64,000 nucleotides of DNA from Tateyamaria sp947503385 (GCF_051195235.1 NZ_JBNFZM010000005.1:186001-250000), one strand, 5' to 3'; positions 16,507 to 25,881 are shown, numbered from the stretch's first letter. Numbers and translations: made by a program. Notes: generated from the letters alone by a model not told the origin.

Positions 16507-18381
16507 ATGAGCGACCCCCTTCTGCGCCTGCCCGCACCCCAGCCTGTTGCCCGTGCGGGGCGTCCAGCCGTGCCGGTGGGGCGGCAATTGGTCGATGCCG
16601 GTGTGATTGACCAAGGTGCGTTGCTCAAGGCGTTGAACCTACAACATTATATCGATGCACCGCTGGGCGAGATTTTGGTGGCGACCGGCGATGCGGCCCC
16701 TGCCGATGTTCTCACCGCACTGTCCGTGCAATACGGGGCCGAGCAGGTGGACCTGTCCATTGATCCACCCGCTACAACAATGTCGGATGCCTTGCCCGCC
16801 ACGACGTGCCAACGCTATGGCGCAGTGCCGTGGCGTTGGTTTGGGCGAACGCTGCTGGTGGCGACGGACCGCCCGGATCGTATGCGGGCGCTGCGCGCCT
16901 CCCTTGGGCCTGATGCCCCGCGCATCCTGCCCGTCGTGGCCGAGCGGGCGCAGGTTATCGCGCAGATATCGGCCCTTTATGGCGGTGAACTGGCGCACCG
17001 CGCCCTGACCCGCCTGCCGGGCGACATCAGCTCGCGCACATGGACGCTGGCCAGTGCGATGGGCGCGTCCACAACAGTCCTGTTGCTGGGTCTGCTGATT
17101 ATGGGCCTTGTCCTGATGCCGGCCATGCTGATCACGATCCTTGTTGCCATCAGTGTTCTGTCGCTGCTGCTCACCACCGGCTTGAAGGCGGGTGCGCTTG
17201 TGGCGCAACTGATGAAGGGTGTGCCGTCTCAAACGGCACCGCTGGCGCCGGTGCCGCTTTCGCGAATGCCCAAAGTGTCGATGCTGGTCCCCCTGTTTCA
17301 CGAGGAAAACATTGCCGATGCACTTATCAAGCGCCTGACCCGCCTCACCTACCCCAAGGCGCTGCTGGAGGTTGTGCTGGTGCTGGAGGCCAAGGATACC
17401 ATCACCCGCGACACCATCGCCCGCACCAAACTGCCGCACTGGATGCGCGTGATCGAAGTGCCCGATGATGGCACAATTACAACCAAACCCCGCGCGCTGA
17501 ACTACGCGCTGGATTTCTGTCAGGGCCAGATCGTGGGCATTTGGGACGCCGAAGACGCGCCCGAACCGGACCAGTTGGAAAAGGCCGTCGCCCGGTTTGC
17601 GCAAGCGGGTCCAAAGACGGTCTGCCTCCAGGGTATTCTCGACTATTACAACGCGCGGCAGAACTGGCTGTCGCGCTGCTTTACCATCGAATACGCGGCG
17701 TGGTGGCGGTTGGTGTTGCCGGGGGCCGCCCGGATGGGACTGGCCCTGCCGCTTGGGGGCACAACCCTGTTCTTTCGCCGTGACATCCTCGAAGAACTGG
17801 GCGGCTGGGACGCCCACAATGTCACCGAGGACGCCGATCTGGGCATACGCCTTGCGCGCGCAGGATATGTGACAGAATTGATCCCCACCGTCACGATGGA
17901 GGAGGCGAACTGCCATCCATGGGCGTGGATCAAGCAGCGTTCACGCTGGATCAAAGGGTTCCTGATCACCTATTGCGTCCACATGCGCCGCCCGCGCCAA
18001 TTGCTTCGCGACCTCGGGCCTCTGCGGTTTCTTGGGATTCAGGCGATGTTTCTAGGGACTGTCGTGCAATTTGCGACGCTGCCCCTGCTCTGGAGCTTTT
18101 GGCTGCCCGTCTTTGGCGTGACCCACCCCGTGACGCTGACGGCTGGTGCCGGGGTGATGTGGCCACTGGCAGCCCTATTTATTACGTCCGAACTGATCAG
18201 CATCGTCGTCAGCGTTCTGGCCGTGTCGGACCGCACACACAGACATCTTGTGCCGTGGGTTCTGACCATGCCGTTCTACTTTCCGCTGGCCGCGGTCGCT
18301 GCCTACAAGGGGCTTTACGAACTTATCGTCGCCCCGTTCTACTGGGACAAGACACAGCATGGGCGCGCAGCCGCGCCCTAA
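16507..18381 (+). CDS. Membrane glycosyltransferase (GT2) with a T2SS ATPase-like N-terminal domain
   Basis: This 624-residue protein has a first ~150 residues that resemble the GspE/MshE N-terminal module (GRQLVDAGVIDQGALLKALN, then GEILVATGDAAPADVLTALS). Two transmembrane helices (about 180-225) lead into a GT2 catalytic domain with MLVPLFHEENIADALI, the acidic DAEDAPEPDQL, TEDADLGIRLA and the QRSRWIKG motif of processive, cellulose-synthase-like enzymes. Several C-terminal membrane helices follow. It probably makes or exports a polysaccharide. The N-terminal module in MshE-type proteins can bind cyclic di-GMP, so the fusion suggests such control. AAGGAG precedes the ATG. Confidence 0.85.
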   Translation: MSDPLLRLPAPQPVARAGRPAVPVGRQLVDAGVIDQGALLKALNLQHYIDAPLGEILVATGDAAPADVLTALSVQYGAEQVDLSIDPPATTMSDALPATTCQRYGAVPWRWFGRTLLVATDRPDRMRALRASLGPDAPRILPVVAERAQVIAQISALYGGELAHRALTRLPGDISSRTWTLASAMGASTTVLLLGLLIMGLVLMPAMLITILVAISVLSLLLTTGLKAGALVAQLMKGVPSQTAPLAPVPLSRMPKVSMLVPLFHEENIADALIKRLTRLTYPKALLEVVLVLEAKDTITRDTIARTKLPHWMRVIEVPDDGTITTKPRALNYALDFCQGQIVGIWDAEDAPEPDQLEKAVARFAQAGPKTVCLQGILDYYNARQNWLSRCFTIEYAAWWRLVLPGAARMGLALPLGGTTLFFRRDILEELGGWDAHNVTEDADLGIRLARAGYVTELIPTVTMEEANCHPWAWIKQRSRWIKGFLITYCVHMRRPRQLLRDLGPLRFLGIQAMFLGTVVQFATLPLLWSFWLPVFGVTHPVTLTAGAGVMWPLAALFITSELISIVVSVLAVSDRTHRHLVPWVLTMPFYFPLAAVAAYKGLYELIVAPFYWDKTQHGRAAAP

Positions 18382-20072
18382 ACCTCATCGGCAAAGTGGC
18401 GCATGACCAAACGGATCGGATTTGGGGCCGCCTGCCCCAGACCGCAAATCGACGCATCGGCCATCGCGGTGCACACCTCTTCGAGCAGGCCCTGATCCCA
18501 TGCCTCGGCCTGCATCAACTTGACCGCCTTCTCGCAGCCCACCCGGCACGGCGTACACTGGCCGCAGCTTTCATCCTCAAAGAACCGCAGCATATTGAGC
18601 GCTGCGTCCCGCGCCTTGTCCTGATCGCTCAGCACGACGACTGCGGCGGAACCGATAAACGTGCCGTGCGGCTGCAACGTATCAAAATCGAGGGGCACAT
18701 CATGCAGTGTCGCGGGCAGCAGGCCCGACGATGGCCCGCCCGGTTGGTAGGCTTTGAACACGTGGCCATCCGCCATACCGCCTGCCGCCGCGATGATGTC
18801 GGTGATGGTGGAGCCTGCGGGCAGCAGATAGACACCGGGGCGCGCCACGCGACCTGACACGGAATAGCTGCGCAAACCCACACGCCCGTTCTTTTCCGTG
18901 CTGTTGAGCACGTGCGGACCCTCGCGGCACACCCGTGCGACCCAATGCAGCGTCTCGACATTGTGCACCAGCGTCGGACGGCCAAAGATACCGACCTGCG
19001 CCACATAAGGTGGGCGGTGCCGCGGCATACCGCGCTTTCCTTCGATGCTTTCGATCATCGCGCTTTCTTCGCCGCAGATATAGGCACCAGCGCCGCGCCG
19101 CAGCGCGATAAAGCCTTTGTCCACAACACCTGCGTCTTCCAGCGCCTTGATTTCACGTCGCAAAATCTCAAGAACCGCCGGGTATTCGTCGCGCATGTAG
19201 ATAAAGGCGGTATCCGCCTCAACAGCCCACGCCGCGATCAACATCCCCTCAAGAAATAGATGAGGTGTCCGCTCCAAGTAGTAGCGATCCTTGAAAGTTC
19301 CGGGCTCGCCCTCATCCCCGTTCACCGCCAGATAGCGTGGTCCGGGATTGGCGCGGACAAAGCCCCATTTCGTGCCCGACGGAAAGCCCGCGCCGCCAAG
19401 ACCACGCAAGCCGCTGTCCTTGATCTGCGCCTGCACGTCTTCCCAATTGCCATTGTCGCGCAGGTCCCGCAGCGCGTCATAGCCACCTGCGGCTGCATAA
19501 TCGGCATAGGTCTCGTAGTCGGGCACATGGGCGTGCGTGTCGCCAGCGGCGATGGCCGCCTGCACCTTTTCGGGTGTGGCAAAATCGATGTGGTTGTGCC
19601 CCAGTTCGAGCGTCGGTGCAGTGTCACACCGGCCCATGCAGGGCGCGCGCAGGACGCGCACTTGGGCGGGGTCAAGCCCGTCTTCGAGCGCTGATTTCAA
19701 AGCCTGGGCACCCGCCAATTCACAGCTGAGCGAGTCGCACACACGGATAGTGAGCGCAGGCGGCGGTGTCTCGCCCTCCTTTACCACGTCGAAATGGGCG
19801 TAGAACGTCGCGACCTCGTATACCTCGGCCATGCTCAGTCGCAGCTCTTCGGCCAGTGCGCGCAGGTGAGCGGCGCTCAGATGGCCATGCGCATCCTGAA
19901 TCGCGTGCAGGAATTCGATCAGCAGATCCGCACGGCGGGGCGCATCGCCCAGCAACGCGCGCACCTCGTCCCAGGCCTGATCTTCCAGCGCGCGGCCTTT
20001 GGGTCGCACGCGCCCCTTGCCTCGTCCCGATTTCCAGACACCCTTGCCCTTGGTTTCCTGATCCAGCGCCAT
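18378..20072 (-). CDS. Fused FdsG-FdsB type NAD-dependent formate dehydrogenase diaphorase subunit
   Basis: This 564-residue protein joins a NuoE/FdsG-like thioredoxin-fold [2Fe-2S] domain (about 55-190, cysteines in CDSLSCELAG and CMGRCDTAP) to a NuoF/FdsB-like domain. The second part has the FMN/NADH motifs GGAGFPSGTKWGF, NGDEGEPGTFKDR and GAGAYICGEESAMIESIEGKR, and a [4Fe-4S] set SCGQCTPCRVGCEKA. It should pass electrons between a molybdenum formate dehydrogenase and NAD. No fdsA, fdsC or fdsD lies next to it: it faces the convergent glycosyltransferase gene with overlapping stop codons. An AGGAGA site supports the ATG at 20072. A role with another partner enzyme cannot be excluded. Confidence 0.85.
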   Translation of the reverse strand: MALDQETKGKGVWKSGRGKGRVRPKGRALEDQAWDEVRALLGDAPRRADLLIEFLHAIQDAHGHLSAAHLRALAEELRLSMAEVYEVATFYAHFDVVKEGETPPPALTIRVCDSLSCELAGAQALKSALEDGLDPAQVRVLRAPCMGRCDTAPTLELGHNHIDFATPEKVQAAIAAGDTHAHVPDYETYADYAAAGGYDALRDLRDNGNWEDVQAQIKDSGLRGLGGAGFPSGTKWGFVRANPGPRYLAVNGDEGEPGTFKDRYYLERTPHLFLEGMLIAAWAVEADTAFIYMRDEYPAVLEILRREIKALEDAGVVDKGFIALRRGAGAYICGEESAMIESIEGKRGMPRHRPPYVAQVGIFGRPTLVHNVETLHWVARVCREGPHVLNSTEKNGRVGLRSYSVSGRVARPGVYLLPAGSTITDIIAAAGGMADGHVFKAYQPGGPSSGLLPATLHDVPLDFDTLQPHGTFIGSAAVVVLSDQDKARDAALNMLRFFEDESCGQCTPCRVGCEKAVKLMQAEAWDQGLLEEVCTAMADASICGLGQAAPNPIRLVMRHFADEV

Positions 20073-20283
20073 CGCTGCGTCTCCTGCCCTATCTCGGGGT
20101 GACAGTATCAGCGCGCCTGACACCCCATCAGCCCAAAAGCGACGCCTCGCGCGTCAAAGCGCGCGCCGATGGTCACCACCCTGCCGCCCATCGGACACGT
20201 TTTGGGCCAGATCACCCGCTAGGTGGGTCGGCGCGGCCCGTGCTAGGGTCGTGCGCCTGTTCATCGGAGTGATTCTGACGCCC

Positions 20284-21309
20284 ATGTTCCGCCTGATGCC
20301 ATACATCGTGGCCACGCTTGTGCCCGCCGCTCTGCTCGCGGCGGCCAGCGTCTGGGGCGGGATATGGGCGCTGGCTGCGGTTCTGACGATCACGGTGGTT
20401 GTGTTCTTTCTCGACAAAGTGACGGTCGAAATGACGCCCAGCGATGCAGACGGGCACCGGCTGTCCGAAGCGCTTGGGATCGTGCATTTTGTGCTACTGG
20501 CCTTGGCGATCTGGTCCATGGGGCAGCCCATGGCTCTGATCGACAAAGTGTTGATCATCATCGGCTGCGGCCTTTGGTTTGGACAGATTTCGAATTCCAA
20601 CGCGCATGAGCTGATCCACCGCAATGCGCGCTGGCCTTTCCGGCTGGGGGCTGCGTGCTATGCCAGTCTGCTGTTTGGACATCACACCAGCGCGCACCGG
20701 CTGGTGCATCACGTCTATGCCGCAACCGACCGCGATCCGGCGTCGGCCCGATTGGGCGAAGGGTTCTGGCGCTACGTGCCGCGCACGTGGCTGGGCAGCT
20801 TTCGCGCCGGGTTGCGGGCCGAGCGGCGGCGGCGGGACGGCGCGTTTTGGCCCACCCCCTATCGGTGGTATGTGGGTGGTGCCGTGGCCAGCCTTGCCTG
20901 TGCGGCGGGTCTGGCAGGCTGGCGCGGTGTTGCCGGGCTGGTTGCCATCGCCGCCTATGCGCAACTGCAACTGATGCTGTCGGACTATGTGCAGCATTAC
21001 GGCCTGCGACGGGCAACGACATCAGACGGGCGGGTCGAACCGATGGGGCCGCAGCATTCGTGGAACACGCCGCACTGGTACTCTTCGGCGATGATGCTGA
21101 ATGCGCCACGTCATTCCGAGCATCACATGCACCCGGCCAAACCGTTCCCGGCGCTGGAACTGGACCGCGCGACAATGCCGATGTTGCCGCGCCCCCTGCC
21201 GGTTATGGCCGTGCTGGCGCTGGTTCCGCCGGTGTGGCGGCACCTGATGGATCGCCGCGCGCTGCGCTGGCAAAAGCCCGCCACCGACGCGACGTTTGCC
21301 GCCGAATAG
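20284..21309 (+). CDS. Alkane 1-monooxygenase-like (AlkB-type) fatty acid desaturase superfamily protein
   Basis: This 341-residue integral membrane diiron protein has the three histidine boxes of AlkB-type hydroxylases: HELIHRNARW, HHTSAHRLVHHVY and HSEHHMHP, with about five transmembrane helices. It may hydroxylate the terminal carbon of alkanes or another hydrophobic chain. Related enzymes such as xylene monooxygenase and desaturases share the boxes, so the substrate is open. No rubredoxin or rubredoxin reductase gene is nearby. The ATG at 20284 is chosen; an alternative GTG at 20251 would add 11 residues, and ribosome sites for both are weak. Confidence 0.82.
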   Translation: MFRLMPYIVATLVPAALLAAASVWGGIWALAAVLTITVVVFFLDKVTVEMTPSDADGHRLSEALGIVHFVLLALAIWSMGQPMALIDKVLIIIGCGLWFGQISNSNAHELIHRNARWPFRLGAACYASLLFGHHTSAHRLVHHVYAATDRDPASARLGEGFWRYVPRTWLGSFRAGLRAERRRRDGAFWPTPYRWYVGGAVASLACAAGLAGWRGVAGLVAIAAYAQLQLMLSDYVQHYGLRRATTSDGRVEPMGPQHSWNTPHWYSSAMMLNAPRHSEHHMHPAKPFPALELDRATMPMLPRPLPVMAVLALVPPVWRHLMDRRALRWQKPATDATFAAE

Positions 21310-21358
21310 CCCGCGCGAAGCGCTAGCCCCGCCCGCTCGCATCTGACAAGATGCGGGC

Positions 21359-21754
21359 ATGAGACATGCCCTGCTTTCGCTTGCCCTGATCGTCGGTGCC
21401 GGAATGGCCCATGCCGACCCGATGACCGCCGCCGAGTTCGAGGCCTATGTGACCGGCAAGACGCTGTACTATGGTCGGTCAGGCGAGGCCTATGGCGCAG
21501 AAATTTATCACGAAAATCGGCGTGTGACCTGGTCGTTCCTGGATGGGGACTGCAAGGACGGATACTGGTACGCGGAGGGGCGCAGCATCTGTTTCGTGTA
21601 TGACGACCGCCCAGAGCCGCAATGCTGGACCTTCGAGAGAGGCAATAGCGGCCTGATCGCACGGTTCGAGAACAACCCGGAAAGCACCGCGCTATACGAG
21701 GCGCAGGACGTGGGCGAGGAGATGATCTGCCTAGGCCCCAAGATCGGTGTGTGA
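21359..21754 (+). CDS. Small secreted protein of unknown function, copy A
   Basis: This 131-residue protein has a signal peptide (MRHALLSLALIVGAGMAHA-DP). The mature part holds EFEAYVTGKTLYYG, VTWSFLDGDCKDGYWY, ICFVYDDRPEPQCWTF and a final CLG cysteine, so it has four cysteines likely paired in the periplasm. It shares length and motif order (EF...TGKT, W...DG.C..G, CF.YDD, CW.F) with the minus-strand gene at 24739-25134. The pair brackets xseA and purD. Family and role are not recognised. Confidence 0.65.
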   Translation: MRHALLSLALIVGAGMAHADPMTAAEFEAYVTGKTLYYGRSGEAYGAEIYHENRRVTWSFLDGDCKDGYWYAEGRSICFVYDDRPEPQCWTFERGNSGLIARFENNPESTALYEAQDVGEEMICLGPKIGV

Positions 21755-21796
21755 TCCAAAGGAGCGCTGACGCGCACGCGATTCATTTTTGTGAAC

Positions 21797-21817
21797 GAGG
21801 GGGCTGTCTGCCCCCTC
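21797..21817. terminator. Hairpin downstream of xseA and the copy A gene
   Basis: A perfect 8-bp stem, GAGGGGGC with GCCCCCTC, and loop TGTCT lies between the convergent ends of the copy A gene and xseA. A CTCCCCCGAGGATTTTTTGG stretch follows on the plus strand, giving a weak U-run at a distance. It may terminate either transcript. Confidence 0.5.
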
Positions 21818-21853
21818 GCGCTCCCCCGAGGATTTTTTGGGGACAGAGACGGG

Positions 21854-23395
21854 TCAGAACAGCGAACCTTGCTCTGGTTTTGGTGCCGATTTTTTGGGGG
21901 TGGCCTTGCTGCCACCAACCGTCATGCGGCCATCGGAAAATTCGATTTCGAGACCCGGCGCATTGGCTGCGGCCGCTTTGGTCGTCACGATCTGTCCACC
22001 GCCGCGTATCACGGCATAGCCCCGCGCGAGCGTTGCCCTGTAACCCAGCGTTTCGCGCAGGCGGTCCATTGCGTCGAGTTGCGCCCGCAGACGGCTTACC
22101 TGTGCCGCACCCACACGCGACAGGCGCGCAACCAGGCCCGCGATCCGTTCGGCGGCCTGCGTCTGGTCGCGCTGCAACAGGTGCGGACCAAACCGCGCTG
22201 TCCGCGCGGTCAGTTGATCTCGGCGCGCAGAAGCCACGCGGTGCAGTGCGGGGGCGAGGCGATCCGCAGCGGACGTGAGCCGCTGCGCATTGGCCTGCAC
22301 CTGACGGCGCAGGGTGGCGGGCCTGAGGCTGCCCGCCACATCAGACAGGCGCACCTTGCGCTGCTGCACGCCCGCAATCAACGCAGGCGCCAAACGGTCG
22401 CCCAGCATGTCGAGCCGCTGGCGCGGCCCTTCGACCAACGCATCGGGTTTAGGCAATGCACGGCCCAGATCCGCCAGGCGCTGGCCACGCCGTTGCAGGC
22501 CCGCGCTGAGCGCGCCGGACATACGCGCCGCCGCAGTGTCGAACCACGCCATCAACTCATGGCGCACAGGCACCGCCAATTCCGCCGCGGCTGTGGGCGT
22601 GGGGGCGCGTTTGTCCGAGACGTAGTCAATCAGCGTCGTGTCCGTTTCGTGCCCCACCGCTGAGATCAGCGGTATGTCGGATGCGGCGGCGGCGCGCGCC
22701 ACCGCCTCTTCGTTAAAGCCCCACAGATCCTCGACCGACCCGCCACCCCGTGCCACGATCAACAGATCCGGGCGCGGCATTGCCCCACCCGGCGACATCG
22801 CGTTGAACCCTTCGATTGCCCGCGCCACCTCGGGGGCACAGGCGGCCCCCTGCACGGCCACGGGCCAGATCAGCACCTTGCGCGGAAAGCGGTCGCGCAG
22901 GCGGTGCAGGATGTCCCGGATCACCGCACCCGAAGGCGAAGTGACAACGCCGATCACCTCCGGCAGGTAGGGCAGCGGGCGCTTGCGGCGGGCGTCAAAC
23001 AGCCCTTCGGCGTGTAGCTGCGCCTTGCGCTTTTCCAACAGCGCCATGAGCGCGCCCATGCCTGCGGGTTTCAGATCTTCGATCACGATCTGGTACTTTG
23101 ACTGTCCCGGGAAGGTGGTCAGGCGGCCCGTGGCCACGACTTCCATCCCCTCTTCGGGTTGGGTTTGCAGACGGCTTGCCACCCCTTTCCACATTACACC
23201 CGCGATCACGGCGCGATCGTCCTTGAGATCAAGGTAGATGTGCCCGGACCGTGGACGGCTCACCCGACCCACCTCGCCTTTGATCCGTACATGAGAAAAC
23301 TCGCCTTCGATCATGCGCTTTACCGCGCCGGAGATTTCAGAGACGCTGAATTCCGGGGCGTTGCCTGCCTCTTCGGGATCGTCGATCAGGTCCAT
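21854..23395 (-). CDS. xseA: Exodeoxyribonuclease VII large subunit
   Basis: This 513-residue catalytic subunit of exonuclease VII, with XseB, degrades single-stranded DNA to oligonucleotides. The N-terminal OB-fold (FSVSEISGAVKRMIEGEFSHVRIKGEVG) is followed by the nuclease core (GVVTSPSGAVIRDI, LLIVARGGGSVEDLWGFNEE, PLISAVGHETDTTLIDYVSD). A long helical coiled region and a C-terminal strand segment (ARGYAVIRGGGQIV) follow. AGGAAG lies upstream of the ATG at 23395; the open frame continues further but without family similarity. It is divergent from purD with a 70-bp gap. xseB is not in the window. Confidence 0.96.
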   Translation of the reverse strand: MDLIDDPEEAGNAPEFSVSEISGAVKRMIEGEFSHVRIKGEVGRVSRPRSGHIYLDLKDDRAVIAGVMWKGVASRLQTQPEEGMEVVATGRLTTFPGQSKYQIVIEDLKPAGMGALMALLEKRKAQLHAEGLFDARRKRPLPYLPEVIGVVTSPSGAVIRDILHRLRDRFPRKVLIWPVAVQGAACAPEVARAIEGFNAMSPGGAMPRPDLLIVARGGGSVEDLWGFNEEAVARAAAASDIPLISAVGHETDTTLIDYVSDKRAPTPTAAAELAVPVRHELMAWFDTAAARMSGALSAGLQRRGQRLADLGRALPKPDALVEGPRQRLDMLGDRLAPALIAGVQQRKVRLSDVAGSLRPATLRRQVQANAQRLTSAADRLAPALHRVASARRDQLTARTARFGPHLLQRDQTQAAERIAGLVARLSRVGAAQVSRLRAQLDAMDRLRETLGYRATLARGYAVIRGGGQIVTTKAAAANAPGLEIEFSDGRMTVGGSKATPKKSAPKPEQGSLF

Positions 23396-23465
23396 GTCGC
23401 TTCCTTGTGCCGCTCTGCGCATCAGCTTAGAACGCGCAGCAACGAAGGCCAAGAAGGGCGCGCAT

Positions 23466-24731
23466 ATGAACATCCTCATCCTCGGCAGTGGCGGGCGCGA
23501 ACATGCGCTGGCGTGGGCCGTGCTGCAAAACCCCAAATGCGACCGGCTGGTGGTGGCACCGGGCAACGCTGGCATCGCGGCGATTGCCGACTGCGCATCT
23601 TTCGACATCTGCGACGCGGGCGCGGTGCTCGCCTTCGTCGAGGCTGAGGCCATTGATTTCGTCATCATCGGTCCCGAAGCACCGCTGGCCGCGGGGGTGG
23701 CTGACCGGCTGCGCGAAGCGGGTGTGCTGGTGTTGGGCCCCAGTCAGGCGGCGGCACAGCTTGAGGCGTCCAAAGCCTTTACCAAGGCGATCTGCGACGC
23801 CGCCGGTGCGCCAACAGCGGCCTATGGCCACTTCACGGATGCTGCGGCGGCCAAGGCATATGCGCAAGCACAGGGCGCGCCCATCGTGGTCAAAGCGGAT
23901 GGTCTGGCTGCGGGCAAGGGCGTTATCATCGCCGAAACCGTGGCGGAGGCCGAAGCGGCGATTGACGACATGTTTGGCGGTGCTTTTGGCGGTGCCGGTG
24001 CCGAAGTGGTGATCGAAGAGTTCATGCAGGGCGAAGAGGCATCTTTTTTCGTATTGTGCGACGGGGTGGATGTGCTGCCAATCGGCACGGCGCAAGACCA
24101 CAAGCGTGTGGGTCAGGGCGACACCGGCCCCAACACGGGCGGCATGGGCGCCTATTCGCCAGCGCCGGTGCTCACCGACGCCATTGCACAGCGTGCCATG
24201 GACGAGATCATCAAGCCGACCGTTGCCGAGATGGCCCGGCGCGGCACGCCGTATCAGGGCGTGCTTTATGCCGGACTGATGATCGAACATGGTGCGCCGC
24301 GCCTTGTGGAGTACAATGCGCGCTTTGGCGATCCGGAATGTCAGGTGCTGATGATGCGGCTGGGCGCGCAGGCGCTGGACCTGATGCACGCCACTGCGGA
24401 GGCACGTCTGAACACCGCGCAGGTGAACTGGGCTGCGGATCACGCCATGACAGTGGTCATGGCCGCCAACGGCTATCCCGGCAGCTATGCCAAAGGGGCC
24501 AAGATTGATGGGCTGGACGCGCTGGCGTCAGACAGCGATCACATGGTGTTTCACGCTGGCACAGCGCTCAAAGACGGGGCGATCACCGCCTCTGGTGGTC
24601 GCGTGCTGAATGTGACGGGCCGCGGTGATACGTTGGCCCAAGCCGCCGAGCGGGCCTATGGTATGGTGGATCAGGTCGACTTTCCCGGTGGGTTTTTTCG
24701 CAATGACATCGGGTGGCGCGCCCTCAACTGA
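23466..24731 (+). CDS. purD: Phosphoribosylamine-glycine ligase
   Basis: This 421-residue ATP-grasp enzyme joins glycine to phosphoribosylamine, the second step of purine synthesis. It begins MNILILGSGGREHALAWAV and contains EAPLAAGVADRLREAG, PIVVKADGLAAGKGVI (ATP-grasp), the GQGDTGPNTGGMGAYSPAP loop and EYNARFGDPECQVLM. The length is normal. The ATG at 23466 has AAGGGCG upstream. The frame upstream of it is antisense to xseA and is not used. Confidence 0.97.
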   Translation: MNILILGSGGREHALAWAVLQNPKCDRLVVAPGNAGIAAIADCASFDICDAGAVLAFVEAEAIDFVIIGPEAPLAAGVADRLREAGVLVLGPSQAAAQLEASKAFTKAICDAAGAPTAAYGHFTDAAAAKAYAQAQGAPIVVKADGLAAGKGVIIAETVAEAEAAIDDMFGGAFGGAGAEVVIEEFMQGEEASFFVLCDGVDVLPIGTAQDHKRVGQGDTGPNTGGMGAYSPAPVLTDAIAQRAMDEIIKPTVAEMARRGTPYQGVLYAGLMIEHGAPRLVEYNARFGDPECQVLMMRLGAQALDLMHATAEARLNTAQVNWAADHAMTVVMAANGYPGSYAKGAKIDGLDALASDSDHMVFHAGTALKDGAITASGGRVLNVTGRGDTLAQAAERAYGMVDQVDFPGGFFRNDIGWRALN

Positions 24732-24738
24732 TGCGCGG

Positions 24739-25134
24739 TCAGGAGATCGGCGGCGGATTGCAGGCCACGGGCCGGTCTGTGATCTCCGACACGGCTTGTA
24801 TCTCATCGCCTTCGTCATCCAGCACCAAAAGCGTGCCATCCTGCACAAACGGGAACCAGCAATGCTGGCGCCCATTGCGCTCGTCATCATAGGTGAAACA
24901 CACAAGCGGTCCGTCGATGGTCACCGTGCCGTAGGCGCACGAGCCATCCGACCGCGCCCAGACTGTGCGGTCGCGGCGCACAAACTGCTCTACACCGACA
25001 AGATTGTCCGTGCCCCAGATCACAAATGTCGCAGTCTTGCCCGTAAGCTGATCAAGGAATTCTTCGGCGCTGATCTGGTCTTGTGCTGTGGCAAGGCCTG
25101 CGCTGGTCAGCACCAACAGCGCCGACCGGATCAT
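24739..25134 (-). CDS. Small secreted protein of unknown function, copy B
   Basis: This 131-residue protein has a signal peptide (MIRSALLVLTSAGLATA-QD). Shared motifs with the 21359-21754 protein are EFLDQLTGKT, VWARSDGSCAYG, CFTYDDERNGRQHCWFPF and one further cysteine near the end. Its start overlaps the stop of the VCBS-type gene by 4 nt (ATGA), so it is the last gene of a ferredoxin, VCBS protein, copy B operon. It ends 7 nt from the convergent purD stop. Function unknown. Confidence 0.68.
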   Translation of the reverse strand: MIRSALLVLTSAGLATAQDQISAEEFLDQLTGKTATFVIWGTDNLVGVEQFVRRDRTVWARSDGSCAYGTVTIDGPLVCFTYDDERNGRQHCWFPFVQDGTLLVLDDEGDEIQAVSEITDRPVACNPPPIS

Positions 25135-25880
25135 TGGCAGGCCATCGCGCGGGCAAAGGCAGGACGCGTTGTGTCCGAGCCCAGAGCCTGCCAGTCAAAT
25201 CGGCGGCCGTCCCAGCGCAGCAGGATCAGGTCGGACCAGTTGCCTGTGGCAAGGATCATTTCGGGGCCGTCGCCACATTCGCGGATGCCACCAGCGATAT
25301 CGGCTTCTCCGATGCGGTGGTTGGTCAGGCCGGGCAGATGTGCGACCTCTGTCAACGCGCCGTTGTCAAAGCGCCAGATCCGCAAGGTCTTGGCCAGATG
25401 TGGCCGGTCGATATAGGCCAGTTCGACCGCACCGTCCTTGTCCAGATCGGCCCCGCCGACCGGGGCCAGCCAGCGGTTTGTCGTGCCGATATGCGGCGTC
25501 TCGGCAATTTTGCCCTGCGCGCCGTAGATGGCCAGCGCGCCACCGGCGGTGACATCCGTTTCCACGACAATCACTTCGGGCGCGCCGTCCCCGTCCACGT
25601 CGGCCAGACGCGGGGCAACATCCTCGAACACATGATCCTGCGGCAGGGTAAAGGTGACGCGCTCGCCATGCGCCAGCGTCAGGGTCAAGGCCCCCCACTC
25701 AATCGCGTCACCCAGAACCGCGTGCCCATAGCGCGTTGTCGGTGATGTGTATTCCGCGTTTGTGATGGTCCCACCGGCGGCACCCGCGCCCAGCGACGCG
25801 CACCACAGGCACAGCGCCAGCCATGCGCCGCGGGCGGGCGCGTGGCACAGGCGTGACAGCGGACGCGGCGCGCCGGTCAA
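25131..25880 (-). CDS. Secreted VCBS/FG-GAP repeat-like protein
   Basis: This protein of about 249 residues has a signal-like N-terminus (AWLALCLWCASLGAGAAG). Beta-propeller-type calcium-binding loops follow: LADVDGDGAPEVIVVETD, GADLDKDGAVELAYID and GDGPEMILATGNWSDLILL. This DxDxDG-E spacing is typical of FG-GAP/VCBS repeats found in extracellular proteins. The start is uncertain: TTG 25880 falls just after the ferredoxin stop and gives a good signal peptide, while an ATG at 25928 would run 47 nt inside the ferredoxin gene. The role is unknown. Confidence 0.72.
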   Translation of the reverse strand: MTGAPRPLSRLCHAPARGAWLALCLWCASLGAGAAGGTITNAEYTSPTTRYGHAVLGDAIEWGALTLTLAHGERVTFTLPQDHVFEDVAPRLADVDGDGAPEVIVVETDVTAGGALAIYGAQGKIAETPHIGTTNRWLAPVGGADLDKDGAVELAYIDRPHLAKTLRIWRFDNGALTEVAHLPGLTNHRIGEADIAGGIRECGDGPEMILATGNWSDLILLRWDGRRFDWQALGSDTTRPAFARAMACQ

Positions 25881-25881
25881 A

